From Psychrobacter sp. (GTDB taxonomy: Bacteria > Pseudomonadota > Gammaproteobacteria > Pseudomonadales > Moraxellaceae), in assembly GCF_030454045.1 (NCBI RefSeq), contig NZ_JAKDJE010000011.1, forward strand, positions 1-57,575: DNA of 57,575 nt, in the 5' to 3' direction. Below, piece by piece: positions 10,300 through 19,557 of the stretch. Each line of letters starts with the position of its first letter. Positions within the stretch are counted from its first letter, which is position 1. A model generated the notes under the pieces. That model was not told the origin of the DNA. It saw only the letters and a list, made by a program, of their open reading frames with translations, and ran no database searches. The translations under genes and the position numbers were made by a program.

Positions 10300-11173
10300 A
10301 ATAATCGTCTATTTGATAGATAAATGAATGGAATCGTGCTTATTATGGTGTCATTCGCTGTATGCTAGGTGTTCAGACAATTTGTCATACCCCATTGAAT
10401 ACTGTTCGATAAAACCCTTTATCCCTAAGTATTGCCGTCACTATAGAATATTGCTGTCATGGTCTAAGGGAGCAAGTGATGCTAAATAGTGGTGACAAAT
10501 CTTTTTGCAACACCTATATTGAAAATAAATTTATTTGTGAATGCTCAGTTTTCTTATCTACCTCGTTTCACAACATTAATTTATATATACTTCTTTCAGC
10601 CATAACCAATTTATTAATGATAATTTATTACTAAATGGTCGATTTCTAGCTGACCTACAAACTGACTATTATCGCTGAAATAACCACTATTTGCTAACAA
10701 AACTTTCTGGTTCAGACAAAAATACATTGCTGTATAGATTATCATGAGCATTTTTTGCGACATAGTTTGTTTGTTCAATACTAAGTATTTACATAATGAA
10801 TATCTATTATCAATTATAGAAGCATCATTATTGTATACATAACGTTTTATTGTATTAATGCAATGATATATGTGCACCCTACTTCTGAAATATCAAAACC
10901 TCTACACAGCGATATGACTGAATTCTGAATGGAATTATAACAAAATTTGCGTGTCTCTATCTCTGATTATATATACTAATTGGGTACACAATATGTCTTA
11001 TAACTTATACCCATCGCTTATATCCTTCATAAGCTAATAAGCTTAATTATATGACAACTGAGCTAAAAGGCTCTCTTGTGCAATATACCAGCCGCATCAA
11101 TGATTAGGCTTAAAGATATATTTCAAATCATCGTGTCAAAATAGCTACCTATATAATCAATCATTTCGACCAA
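10300..11173. other. AT-rich spacer upstream of sucA
   Basis: About 870 bases without a credible gene. An 87-codon open frame at 10614-10877 on the minus strand has no recognisable family and is of low-complexity AT-driven composition, so I do not call it. The region must hold the sucA promoter and leader. I see no tRNA or IS end. Confidence 0.5.
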
Positions 11174-11205
11174 CAAAAACACCACCTAACGAATAGGTGG
11201 TGTCT
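11174..11205 (-). terminator. Intrinsic terminator after sdhB
   Basis: A perfect 10-bp stem ACACCACCTA (11179-11188) with TAGGTGGTGT (11194-11203) and a 5-base loop. On the minus strand it is followed by TTTTG. Ends the sdhCDAB transcript. Confidence 0.85.
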
Positions 11206-11234
11206 TATTGTCATATTTATAATACATCAAATCA

Positions 11235-11945
11235 CTAACCAGCTTGATCGATCAGCATATTACGTAGATGACCAATGGCTTTGGTTGGGTTCAAGCCTTT
11301 TGGACAAACTGATACACAGTTCATGATACCGCGGCAACGGAACAAACTGAACGGATCATCCAGACGTGCCAAACGTGCTTGCGTGTCACCATCGCGGCTA
11401 TCAGCAACGAAACGATACGCATGTAGTAATGCTGATGGACCTAGGAACTTATCAGGGTTCCACCAAAAAGAAGGGCAGCTCGTTGAGCAACATGCACATA
11501 GAATGCACTCATACAGACCGTTTAGCTTTTCACGTTCAGCAGGAGACTGTAGACGCTCTGTTGGCGGTGCTGGCTGATCATTAATTAAGTAAGGATGTAC
11601 TTTTTCGTATTGCTCGTAGAATTGGTTCATATCAACCACCAAGTCACGAACCACTGGCAAACCAGGTAAAGGACGAACGGTTACTTTCTCTGGCAAAGTA
11701 TTCATGTTGATAAGACATGCTAGGCCGTTTTTGCCATTGATGTTCATGCCATCAGAACCACAAATACCTTCGCGGCAAGAGCGACGGAAGGTGATGGTTT
11801 CATCTTCTTTCTTTAGGCGTAATAGCACGTCAAGCAACATACGATCTGAATCAAGTAATTCAATCGTATACGTCTGCATGCGTGGCGCTGCGTCCACATC
11901 AGGATCGTAGCGATAGATTTCGATGGTGCGAGTACCTCGGCTCAT
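11235..11945 (-). CDS. sdhB: Succinate dehydrogenase iron-sulfur subunit
   Basis: 236 residues. It carries electrons from the flavin of SdhA to quinone through three clusters. The N-terminal [2Fe-2S] ferredoxin domain shows CREGICGSDG and a later Cys in NGLAC; the C-terminal domain has CILCACCSTSCP and CRGIMNCVSVCPKGLNP for the [4Fe-4S] and [3Fe-4S] clusters. The ATG at 11945 is preceded by GGAG at 9 bases and gives the family N-terminus; the frame is open to 11996 but the extra 17 residues look untranslated. Last gene of the sdh operon. Confidence 0.97.
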   Translation of the reverse strand: MSRGTRTIEIYRYDPDVDAAPRMQTYTIELLDSDRMLLDVLLRLKKEDETITFRRSCREGICGSDGMNINGKNGLACLINMNTLPEKVTVRPLPGLPVVRDLVVDMNQFYEQYEKVHPYLINDQPAPPTERLQSPAEREKLNGLYECILCACCSTSCPSFWWNPDKFLGPSALLHAYRFVADSRDGDTQARLARLDDPFSLFRCRGIMNCVSVCPKGLNPTKAIGHLRNMLIDQAG

Positions 11946-12169
11946 AATGCTAAACTCCACACGTAGGTGATGGCGGGCATACAAAGGTTGCAGCATATTG
12001 GTGATGACTATTAATCACTATTGATAACCAAATATCGAATATCAATTAATAGCCTAGTAACACGTCTATGAGCATGTAGCTGGCGATCACCTTTTTAATA
12101 AATGAATAAGGGATAAAACGTTAACACTGCTTTTGTATATCGGCTATACATCAAGCTCACTATCTAACA

Positions 12170-14020
12170 TTAATAGACGCGGACTTTTGGTTCGATATAG
12201 TCAACAGTCAATGGTACTTTGCGAACTGGCTTATAAATGATGCGGTTGCCTTCAGAATACCATAAAGTATGCTTCATCCAATCGTGGTCATTACGGCCAT
12301 TTGGTGCGTAATCATCATCTTCTGGACGATCGTAATCAGAGACGCTATGCGCGCCGCGGCTTTCGTGGCGACTAGCAGCTGATACCATTGTCGCTTTTGC
12401 GACTTCGTATAAGTTTGCCACTTCAAACGCTTCGATACGAGCAGTGTTGAAGACTTGTGATTTATCACCCAAGTGGATCTTGTCGACTTTCTCACCCAGC
12501 GCTAAAATTTTCTCAACGCCTTCATCCATCATGGCTTGCGTACGGAATACACTGGCGTGTGTCTGCATTGTCGCACGGATCTCATCAGCCACGTCTTGTG
12601 CATTGTAGCCTGACGTTGATTGCTGCAATTTGTCTAAACGACCAACTGTGATATCAAGCACATGAGGATCAAGTGGTTTGTAATTATGATCATTTTGATG
12701 GAATTCATCAACGATATGCTTACCAGCAGCACGACCAAACACGACCAAATCAAGTAGTGAGTTGGTACCCAAACGGTTGGCACCATGTACACTCACGCAC
12801 GCACATTCACCGATAGCATATAGGCCTTTGACAACATTGCCTTTGGCATATAAACCGTCCTCATCAGTACCTGCTTCTAGATCCGGTACAATCACCTGAC
12901 CATGAATAGTGGTAGGAATACCGCCCATCATGTAGTGAATGGTTGAGATAACTGGGATAGGCTCTTTTGTGATGTCAACGTTGGCGAAGTTTTTACCGAT
13001 CTCAAATACTGATGGTAGACGCTTCATGATAGTGTCAACACCCAAATGGGTCATGTCCATAACGATATGGTCGGCATTAGGGCCACAACCACGACCTTCT
13101 TTGATTTCTTGGTCCATAGAGCGTGATACTAGATCACGTGGTGCCAAGTCTTTTACCGTTGGGGCATAACGCTCCATGAAGGCTTCGCCATCTTTGTTAC
13201 GCAAGATCGCCCCTTCACCGCGGCACCCTTCGGTCAATAGTACCCCTGCACCATGAACGCCGGTTGGATGGAATTGCCAGAACTCCATATCCTGTAGTGG
13301 GATGCCTGCACGAACGGCCATACCAATACCATCGCCTGTGTTGATATAAGCGTTGGTAGAGGCGGCAAAGATACGACCTGCACCGCCTGTCGCTAGGACA
13401 GTAACTGGCGCTTGGAATACTGCAACCGTACCTGTCTCTTGCTCAAGGGCGATAACGCCGTTGATATTACCTGCTTCGTCTTTGATCAAATCAAGTGCGA
13501 TCCACTCAATAAAGAACTCAGTACCTTGCTGTAAGTTTTTCTGGTATAGCGTGTGCAATAGTGCATGACCAGTACGGTCAGCAGCAGCACAAGCACGTTG
13601 TACTGCTTTTTCACCATAATTGGATGTATGGCCGCCAAATGGACGCTGATAGATCGTACCATCTTCGTTACGGTCAAACGGCATGCCCATGTGCTCAAGC
13701 TCATAGACCACTTTTGGCGCTTCACGGCACATGTACTCGATCGCGTCTTGGTCACCCAACCAGTCTGACCCTTTAACGGTATCATAAAAGTGGAAATGCC
13801 AGTTGTCGTTACTCATGTTACCCAAACTTGCACCGATACCACCCTGAGCGGCAACCGTGTGTGAACGTGTTGGGAATACTTTGGTCAAAACTGCGACCTT
13901 CATACCTGCTTCGGCTAAATGCAATGAAGCACGCATACCTGAGCCGCCACCACCAACGATGACTGCATCGTAGTTTAGAGTCTTGATATTACTAATGGTG
14001 TTATCTTGTCTAGTTGCCAT
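12170..14020 (-). CDS. sdhA: Succinate dehydrogenase flavoprotein subunit
   Basis: 616 residues. Oxidises succinate to fumarate at a covalently bound FAD. The FAD-binding GGGGSGMRASL motif is near residue 23, the His of SHTVAAQGG is the covalent FAD site, and the capping-domain active-site HPTGVHGAGVL and the HGANRLGTNSLLDLVVFGR segment are present. The C-terminal domain ends with a YIEPKVRVY tail typical of the family. AGGAAA precedes the ATG. It follows sdhD across a 358-base gap, which is unusual for an operon whose other members are tightly packed. Confidence 0.97.
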   Translation of the reverse strand: MATRQDNTISNIKTLNYDAVIVGGGGSGMRASLHLAEAGMKVAVLTKVFPTRSHTVAAQGGIGASLGNMSNDNWHFHFYDTVKGSDWLGDQDAIEYMCREAPKVVYELEHMGMPFDRNEDGTIYQRPFGGHTSNYGEKAVQRACAAADRTGHALLHTLYQKNLQQGTEFFIEWIALDLIKDEAGNINGVIALEQETGTVAVFQAPVTVLATGGAGRIFAASTNAYINTGDGIGMAVRAGIPLQDMEFWQFHPTGVHGAGVLLTEGCRGEGAILRNKDGEAFMERYAPTVKDLAPRDLVSRSMDQEIKEGRGCGPNADHIVMDMTHLGVDTIMKRLPSVFEIGKNFANVDITKEPIPVISTIHYMMGGIPTTIHGQVIVPDLEAGTDEDGLYAKGNVVKGLYAIGECACVSVHGANRLGTNSLLDLVVFGRAAGKHIVDEFHQNDHNYKPLDPHVLDITVGRLDKLQQSTSGYNAQDVADEIRATMQTHASVFRTQAMMDEGVEKILALGEKVDKIHLGDKSQVFNTARIEAFEVANLYEVAKATMVSAASRHESRGAHSVSDYDRPEDDDYAPNGRNDHDWMKHTLWYSEGNRIIYKPVRKVPLTVDYIEPKVRVY

Positions 14021-14378
14021 TACGGTTTTCCTAATGCCTGTTAATGCTTAAAAGTAAATAAAAAGGCTATTTTGAACATCATGTCATTACCAAACTAATT
14101 ATCTTCATACTTGGTCAATACATGCCATTATTCAAGCGGATGTTACAAACACCCTTTGACCACTTAATTCGCATATCTATCGTTATATTAGGCTATGTTT
14201 GTTTAACACCATATCGACTTAGCTTTCATCATCTAAATCATGGATCAAACCAGCATCAGCCCAATGCTATGACTATTTTTGGCTAATAACGAACGACTTT
14301 TTGATGTGCTAGCAGCAAGTAATTTTGCGACAGACGTTCGTTAAGATGTATAGATATTAAAAGGTAATAACGGAGCAA
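14021..14378. other. Spacer between sdhD and sdhA
   Basis: About 360 bases inside the sdh operon without any open frame, hairpin terminator or recognised RNA. It may carry an internal promoter or RNA processing signals; I see nothing definite. Confidence 0.4.
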
Positions 14379-14786
14379 TTACACTGCAACAGCGCTAAAG
14401 CCTGTACCCCAAAAAATCATGATGCCCCAAAATAGAAACACTAAGATGGCGATAATCATTAAAGTCTGTAATACCAAACGTAGTTTCGGTGCGCTTTCGC
14501 CCATTTTGCCAGACGTAATGTAATCGGTGAATACCGTCCACATGCCGACCCAAGCGTGACCAGCTAGCGCCAGTACAGCTACCAAGCTAAATAAGCGCAT
14601 AGGAAGGCTTGTCATAAATGACGACCATTCAATGAAAGTGACATTACCATGAGTCAAAAAGAAGCCCAACAACACCACACTATAAACGGCTAATACGACA
14701 GCACTAATACGTTGTACTATCCAATCACGAGAACCTGAACCTGTCAGACCAGTAGCACTTTTGATTCCTGAATCATTTTTAATCAT
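14379..14786 (-). CDS. sdhD: Succinate dehydrogenase membrane anchor subunit
   Basis: 135 residues with three transmembrane helices (about residues 24-46, 60-85 and 105-130 by hydrophobicity). With SdhC it binds quinone and haem b; the His in LAGHAWVGMWTVFTDYI is the likely axial haem ligand. I choose the ATG at 14786 because it overlaps the sdhC stop as TAATG, a standard arrangement for translational coupling; an upstream ATG at 14801 would overlap further. Family assignment rests on topology, the His motif and position between sdhC and sdhA. Confidence 0.92.
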   Translation of the reverse strand: MIKNDSGIKSATGLTGSGSRDWIVQRISAVVLAVYSVVLLGFFLTHGNVTFIEWSSFMTSLPMRLFSLVAVLALAGHAWVGMWTVFTDYITSGKMGESAPKLRLVLQTLMIIAILVFLFWGIMIFWGTGFSAVAV

Positions 14787-15172
14787 TAGAACATCACCCA
14801 TACAAATGACGCGACAACTAAAATCGCTGCAATTACAAAACTGACCATAGAAGCAGTGCGGCCAGATTTTAGCTCTTCGTTCATGCCCATATCAGCAAAT
14901 AAGTGTTTGATACCCATCACGAAGTGGTATGCGATGGCGGCAACAAATATCCATGCCAAAAAGCGCACAAGTACGTTGTCAAATACGGTCTCAAAACTCT
15001 CAGGCGATGCCAATGAGTTTTGTAATAGCCATAACATTACAGGGATTAATAAAAATAAAATAATGCCAGAGATACGATGCAAGATAGAGGCGATTGCGAT
15101 CGGTGAGCGATTAACGCTAATCACTTGGCTTAAAGGCAGATCTATAGGTCGGTTGCTTTTCACAGCGGGCAT
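14786..15172 (-). CDS. sdhC: Succinate dehydrogenase cytochrome b556 subunit
   Basis: 128 residues with three membrane helices. SILHRISGIILF near the start of helix 1 is the quinone-site signature with Ser and Arg, and YHFVMGIKHLFADMG in helix 2 has the His that ligates haem. The N-terminus MPAVKSNRPIDL resembles Acinetobacter SdhC, which is why I take the ATG at 15172 rather than the longer open frame to 15247. AAAGG lies very close to that ATG and a GGAG further off, so the start is not fully settled. First gene of sdhCDAB, divergent from gltA. Confidence 0.93.
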   Translation of the reverse strand: MPAVKSNRPIDLPLSQVISVNRSPIAIASILHRISGIILFLLIPVMLWLLQNSLASPESFETVFDNVLVRFLAWIFVAAIAYHFVMGIKHLFADMGMNEELKSGRTASMVSFVIAAILVVASFVWVMF

Positions 15173-16201
15173 CCTTTTTGCGGTTATACTCCTGTATCTG
15201 CTATCAACGCTTGACAAAAATGGTGTCAGTTGAGCATCGAGCAACACACGAGACGAATAAAGTAAGGAAGAGCTAGCTGACTTCTTTTAGTTTGTGCTAA
15301 ATATGAAGAAAGAATCATGTATACAAAATATTGATAAGTCGTGAAATGTCGCTTGTCGAACGGACAGGCCTACAAAACAACCTATCTATTATACAACAAA
15401 GAGAATAAACATGAGTAAGATCGACTAACCAGTCTATTTTTATTGGTCGTATGAACCGCAAGACAACGTTACTATGTCTTCTGTATCAGAACAAACCCTT
15501 TACTTGGCACAAAATATTTATGCTAAGTCTTTAAAAATAGAGCGATTAATAAGAACACTTAAACCATAGAATTCGGTTTGGTCTATCGAAACACCAGACA
15601 ATCGTAAATAAGCATGTATAAAGTAAGCTCTAGGCGACACTATATCATGACCACTTATCAATTCGCACAAAGCTAGTGCCAGTTAATTCCTACAATTATA
15701 AAATGACTGGACGATAATTACAAATTTATCCCTAAAGTAATAAAGGCACATACTGAATTAACAAATGAATAGATATATGCAATACTGAGTTTGAAAAGCA
15801 TTTACCTCTGATAGTTTCAGCTGACGATTAACTTGCCCAATACTCATGCCCTGTCTGTTTTTAGCTCAGTTTTCTGCGGATATTTTTCTGATTTTTTGCT
15901 AACAGTCAGAAAATATGACACCAATATTTATGGTCCAAATATATTTGATAAACAGAAAGTTCTGAGCAAAATAACCAATCCGACATATTTTGATACAAAA
16001 ATTACAGCGAATAAATACCGCTAGGCCGTACCAATTGGGGCTATGGTCAAGAAAAGTTTTTTCAAATCACAAGTAATTGCTGCTAATATACCTTGCGTAT
16101 TAAATGAGTGAAACGGATTTTGCCGTTTGACAGATGACGACGTGAGGTATGCGTCTGTAGTAATTTTATTCTAACAAGTCAAAAACAATGGAGAGCAATT
16201 T
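15173..16201. other. Divergent sdhC-gltA regulatory region
   Basis: About 1.03 kb of AT-rich sequence between two divergent operons. It must contain both promoters. A 63-codon open frame at 15833-16024 has no recognisable features and I do not call it. No IS, tRNA or strong hairpin is evident. The gltA ribosome-binding site GGAGAG lies just before 16202. Confidence 0.5.
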
Positions 16202-17482
16202 ATGGCTGATACAAATGCCAAACTAACCGTGAATGGTGAAGAATACGAACTTCCTATTATTAAAGGTACCTTAGGACGTCCAGTCCTCGATGTTGCTGCT
16301 ATACAAGAATCAGGATTTTGGACTTATGACCCTGGTTTTAAAGTGACTGCTCCTGTTGAATCAAAAATTACTTACATCGACGGCGGTAAAGGCGAGTTAT
16401 TACATCGTGGCTATCCTATTGATGAGTTAGCAAACCATGCTGAATACCTAGAAGTGGCTTATGCGTTGCTAAATGGCGACCTACCTAACGCTGAGCAAAA
16501 GGCAGATTTCTTTGAAAAAATTCGTGAACATACGGCTGTTCATGATCAATTGCGTAAATTCTTTGAAGGTTTCCGCCGTGACGCGCATCCAATGGCCATT
16601 ATGGTTGGTGTCGTTGGTGCGTTATCAGCGTTCTATCATGACAACCTAGACCTCAGTAACGAAGAGCATCGTGAAATCACAGCTATTCGTTTGATTGCTA
16701 AGATGCCTACGCTTGCGGCGATGAGTTATAAATACTCGCAGGGCGAACCGTTCATGTATCCGCGTAATGACTTTAATTACGCTGAAAACTTCTTATATAT
16801 GATGTTTGCCACCCCTGCTGATGTAGACTATCAAACAAACGATGTCATCACGCGCGCCATGGACAAAATCTTTACCTTGCATGCTGATCATGAGCAAAAC
16901 GCGTCAACATCAACAGTCCGCTTAGCTGGCTCTACTGGTGCTAACCCTTATGCTTGTATCGCTGCTGGTATCGCAGCTCTTTGGGGTCCATCGCATGGCG
17001 GCGCAAACGAAGCTGTACTAGAGATGCTAGATGAGATCGGTACGGTTGAAAATGTGCCTGAGTTTATGGAAAAAGTGAAAAGCCGTGAAGTGAAGCTAAT
17101 GGGCTTTGGTCACCGTGTCTACAAAAACTTCGATCCACGTGCGAAAGTCATGAAAGAGACTTGTGATGAAGTATTAGAAGCACTTGGTGTCAACGATCCT
17201 AAGCTTGAATTGGCAATGGCACTCGAAAAAATTGCACTAGAAGACCCGTTCTTCATCGAGCGTAACCTATATCCAAACGTTGATTTTTACTCTGGTATTA
17301 TCTTAAAAGCCATCGGTATCCCAACATCAATGTTTACGGTAATCTTTGCACTGGCTCGTACTTCAGGTTGGATCAGCCATTTGTTAGAGATGCACAGCGC
17401 CCCACACAAGATCGGTCGTCCACGTCAGTTATATACGGGTGAAACGCGCCGTGACTTTGTCAAGGTTGAAGACCGTAAGTAA
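16202..17482 (+). CDS. gltA: Citrate synthase
   Basis: 426 residues, the length of the hexameric type II enzymes of Gram-negative bacteria, usually inhibited by NADH. It condenses oxaloacetate and acetyl-CoA. The N-terminal beta domain (KLTVNGEEYELP) and the catalytic residues are visible: His in LHADHEQNAS, His in GFGHRVYKNFDPRA and Asp in EDPFFIERNLYPNVDFYSG. GGAGAG lies 8 bases before the ATG. It is monocistronic, ending at a strong terminator, and is divergent from sdhCDAB, so the two are likely co-regulated from the shared spacer. Confidence 0.98.
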   Translation: MADTNAKLTVNGEEYELPIIKGTLGRPVLDVAAIQESGFWTYDPGFKVTAPVESKITYIDGGKGELLHRGYPIDELANHAEYLEVAYALLNGDLPNAEQKADFFEKIREHTAVHDQLRKFFEGFRRDAHPMAIMVGVVGALSAFYHDNLDLSNEEHREITAIRLIAKMPTLAAMSYKYSQGEPFMYPRNDFNYAENFLYMMFATPADVDYQTNDVITRAMDKIFTLHADHEQNASTSTVRLAGSTGANPYACIAAGIAALWGPSHGGANEAVLEMLDEIGTVENVPEFMEKVKSREVKLMGFGHRVYKNFDPRAKVMKETCDEVLEALGVNDPKLELAMALEKIALEDPFFIERNLYPNVDFYSGIILKAIGIPTSMFTVIFALARTSGWISHLLEMHSAPHKIGRPRQLYTGETRRDFVKVEDRK

Positions 17483-17500
17483 GCAAAAATAGTATCTTTA

Positions 17501-17538
17501 CAATAAAAAATCCCGCCATCATGCGGGATTTTTTATTG
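17501..17538. terminator. Bidirectional terminator between gltA and the lipoprotein gene
   Basis: A perfect 16-bp inverted repeat, CAATAAAAAATCCCGC paired with GCGGGATTTTTTATTG, with the 6-base loop CATCAT. The A-run and T-run on either side make it work on both strands; the flanking genes converge. Confidence 0.92.
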
Positions 17539-17600
17539 TGTCTGTAAAGTCTATAGCAAATACGATACTTGGCACGCGACTATCGCCATCACGTCATACG

Positions 17601-18530
17601 CTATTGGAACTCTTTTAACGTCTGTTCATATTTGGCAATCTGCTCATCATATCCTTTAATCGTATCGTTGAATTTGGTCATGAGCGTTTCAAACTCTTGC
17701 TGCTGCTTTTGCTTCATTTGCTGCATATCAACGACCTGCTGCGCTTCTATCTGCTCCCACACTTGATGCTGAATAATCAACCGAGCCAGCGCTGGACTTT
17801 TTGCACTCACACGTCCAGCAATCTCTGCATGTTCAAATAGCTGAGGAACTAAGGTCGCTATGTTGATTAGCGTATCCGCATCTTCTGCACTAAGGGGCGT
17901 GGTCACAGGCTGATACAACGCCTCCATCGTCTGCTGATAGCGCTCTATGATCTCATCTTCAGTCAACATGACGGGCTTACGCGGCTCAAGGCTAATACGT
18001 TTTAATACCGTTAAGTCACGCTCTCCAACTTCCGTGCTGGTATTGACCTCTGCATCTGTGTTTGAATCTGTATTGCTATCGATAGCGACTGAATCATCCG
18101 TTGCCACTCCCTGCTCAGTGCCCATCGCTTCTACACCGCTGGTAGAAACAGCATCATTTGTCATTGCTTCGGTATTATCTGTGTCTTTATTATCAGTAGG
18201 CGTAGTGAGCAATAATGACGCTTCGCTATCTGAAGTATCTGCAGCTTGCAAAGACTCATACTCTGCTTGTAGTCGGCGCTGCAACCCTTGAGCCTGGGCC
18301 ACATATATAGGCTGAAACTGCTCAATACGAGCAGCCGCTGAGTCACTTTGGGGTATAGGCTGACTGTCCTCTGTGTTCGTCTGCTCGCTTGTCTGACCGT
18401 CTTCGGATACAGGTGGCGTATCTGCTTGCTGCTGACAACCAGTCAGAAATAATACACTAGCTAACGCAGCTGCCAACGCTGAGCTAGCATGAGGATTGAC
18501 ATGAGGCGTTACTGGCAAAAGTCGAAACAT
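17601..18530 (-). CDS. Putative lipoprotein with C-terminal coiled coil
   Basis: 309 residues. A hydrophobic N-terminal segment (about residues 17-30) ends in the lipobox LTGC, so it is probably exported and lipid-anchored at Cys32. After the Cys is a long Gln/Thr/Ser/Asp-rich disordered region (to about residue 165), then a helical domain with the charged and Gln-rich stretch QQVVDMQQMKQKQQQ and a predicted coiled coil to the end. I recognise no named family. It may be a periplasmic or outer-membrane-associated scaffold. It lies next to an HExxH protein on the same strand, 84 bases downstream, possibly co-transcribed. Confidence 0.75.
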   Translation of the reverse strand: MFRLLPVTPHVNPHASSALAAALASVLFLTGCQQQADTPPVSEDGQTSEQTNTEDSQPIPQSDSAAARIEQFQPIYVAQAQGLQRRLQAEYESLQAADTSDSEASLLLTTPTDNKDTDNTEAMTNDAVSTSGVEAMGTEQGVATDDSVAIDSNTDSNTDAEVNTSTEVGERDLTVLKRISLEPRKPVMLTEDEIIERYQQTMEALYQPVTTPLSAEDADTLINIATLVPQLFEHAEIAGRVSAKSPALARLIIQHQVWEQIEAQQVVDMQQMKQKQQQEFETLMTKFNDTIKGYDEQIAKYEQTLKEFQ

Positions 18531-18614
18531 GAGCGTAAATATCCTTTAATAAGGCTAAAATATAAAGAGCTAAAATGGTGATGCACGTAGGCTTTTTGCT
18601 TACTATGAGGCAGT

Positions 18615-19154
18615 TTAAGTAGTAAAATTGCTGTTGGCGCGTTTTTTGTCAGTGATAGCATTCACTGTCAAAAATGGTATACAGGCTTCTAAATCCTGAC
18701 AATCCTGTCCTTTTTGACGGCGCACAAAATAATCTTGAACCATTCGCGCCTGCTGCTCGATACCGTATTTAAAAAAGGACTTACCCGTCTCTAGCACATA
18801 ATCATATCGCCGATCGATAAGGGCACCGCGTACCACTTTCAAGCCTTGCTGTAGCTGCCACACGTGAGTGAGCTCATGGATAAGCCAGCTTTGCTTGCCC
18901 AGCGAGGCCAAACTAAAATCTGTGATCCAATCGGCTGGATTAAAGTAAATATGACCATTTGGACTCACCGCGTAGTTTTTTAGTACCCACCATGTGGTCT
19001 TTAGCTGCACCTCATCGAGCCTAATACGGTCACCGAACACTGAGCGTGCCAGTGCTATCTCGCCAATTGTCAGATAACGCGACTGCTGCTTTTTTGCAAT
19101 ATTACGTGAGTATCGGTTCAATAAACGCTTGAGAGGTGGTCTCATCATAGTCAA
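18615..19154 (-). CDS. Putative HExxH metal-binding protein
   Basis: 179 residues. The central WLIHELTHVWQLQQG has the HExxH zinc-peptidase signature and resembles small proteins annotated as vgr-related or DUF4157-like. The third metal ligand is not obvious, so peptidase activity is unproven. A basic N-terminus (RPPLKRLLNRYSRN) precedes it and no signal peptide is seen. The best start is a TTG at 19154, which has AAGG seven bases upstream; an ATG two codons later is the alternative. No secretion or Rhs genes are nearby. Divergent from rarA. Confidence 0.7.
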   Translation of the reverse strand: MTMMRPPLKRLLNRYSRNIAKKQQSRYLTIGEIALARSVFGDRIRLDEVQLKTTWWVLKNYAVSPNGHIYFNPADWITDFSLASLGKQSWLIHELTHVWQLQQGLKVVRGALIDRRYDYVLETGKSFFKYGIEQQARMVQDYFVRRQKGQDCQDLEACIPFLTVNAITDKKRANSNFTT

Positions 19155-19557
19155 TGCAATACCTTATCGTTGATAGGCCAGTTATAATAAATCATACTTA
19201 CCTTAGCCATGCTTATTCGTACGGTTAGACCTTTAATATAGATGAATGTCGAAAACTAAAGCGTTGAGGACATAAGCTATACGCTTCGTTAGCTTTCATT
19301 AACATGTTTTTGCGTTAGCCTGACGTCTATACTTTCCATAAGTAAATGCCCGATGAATTCTGCTACGACTATCATTTAGTGGCCATTATTATTGTAGAAT
19401 TATTGCGAGAATCATGCCAAGCGGATAGATATACACCATTTACATTCACAGTACTGTATTTAAAGTCCCATATGTTTTTTAGGAACGATCATAGAATCTC
19501 TTGCGTATCGCCATTGTCGCTAGCAGATTGCCTTTTCACTTTCCAATAGAGAGTCTT
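19155..19557. other. Divergent spacer between the HExxH gene and rarA
   Basis: About 400 bases with no credible gene. An in-frame TTG at 19501 could extend RarA by 19 residues, but those residues do not match the family. I see no hairpin or repeat. Confidence 0.4.

Noticed and set aside
10614..10877. 87-codon open frame in the sdhB-sucA spacer
   Set aside because: No family, composition follows the local AT bias and the residues look random; an AGGG about nine bases upstream is not enough.
15833..16024. 63-codon open frame upstream of gltA
   Set aside because: No recognisable sequence and no good ribosome site; lies in promoter DNA.
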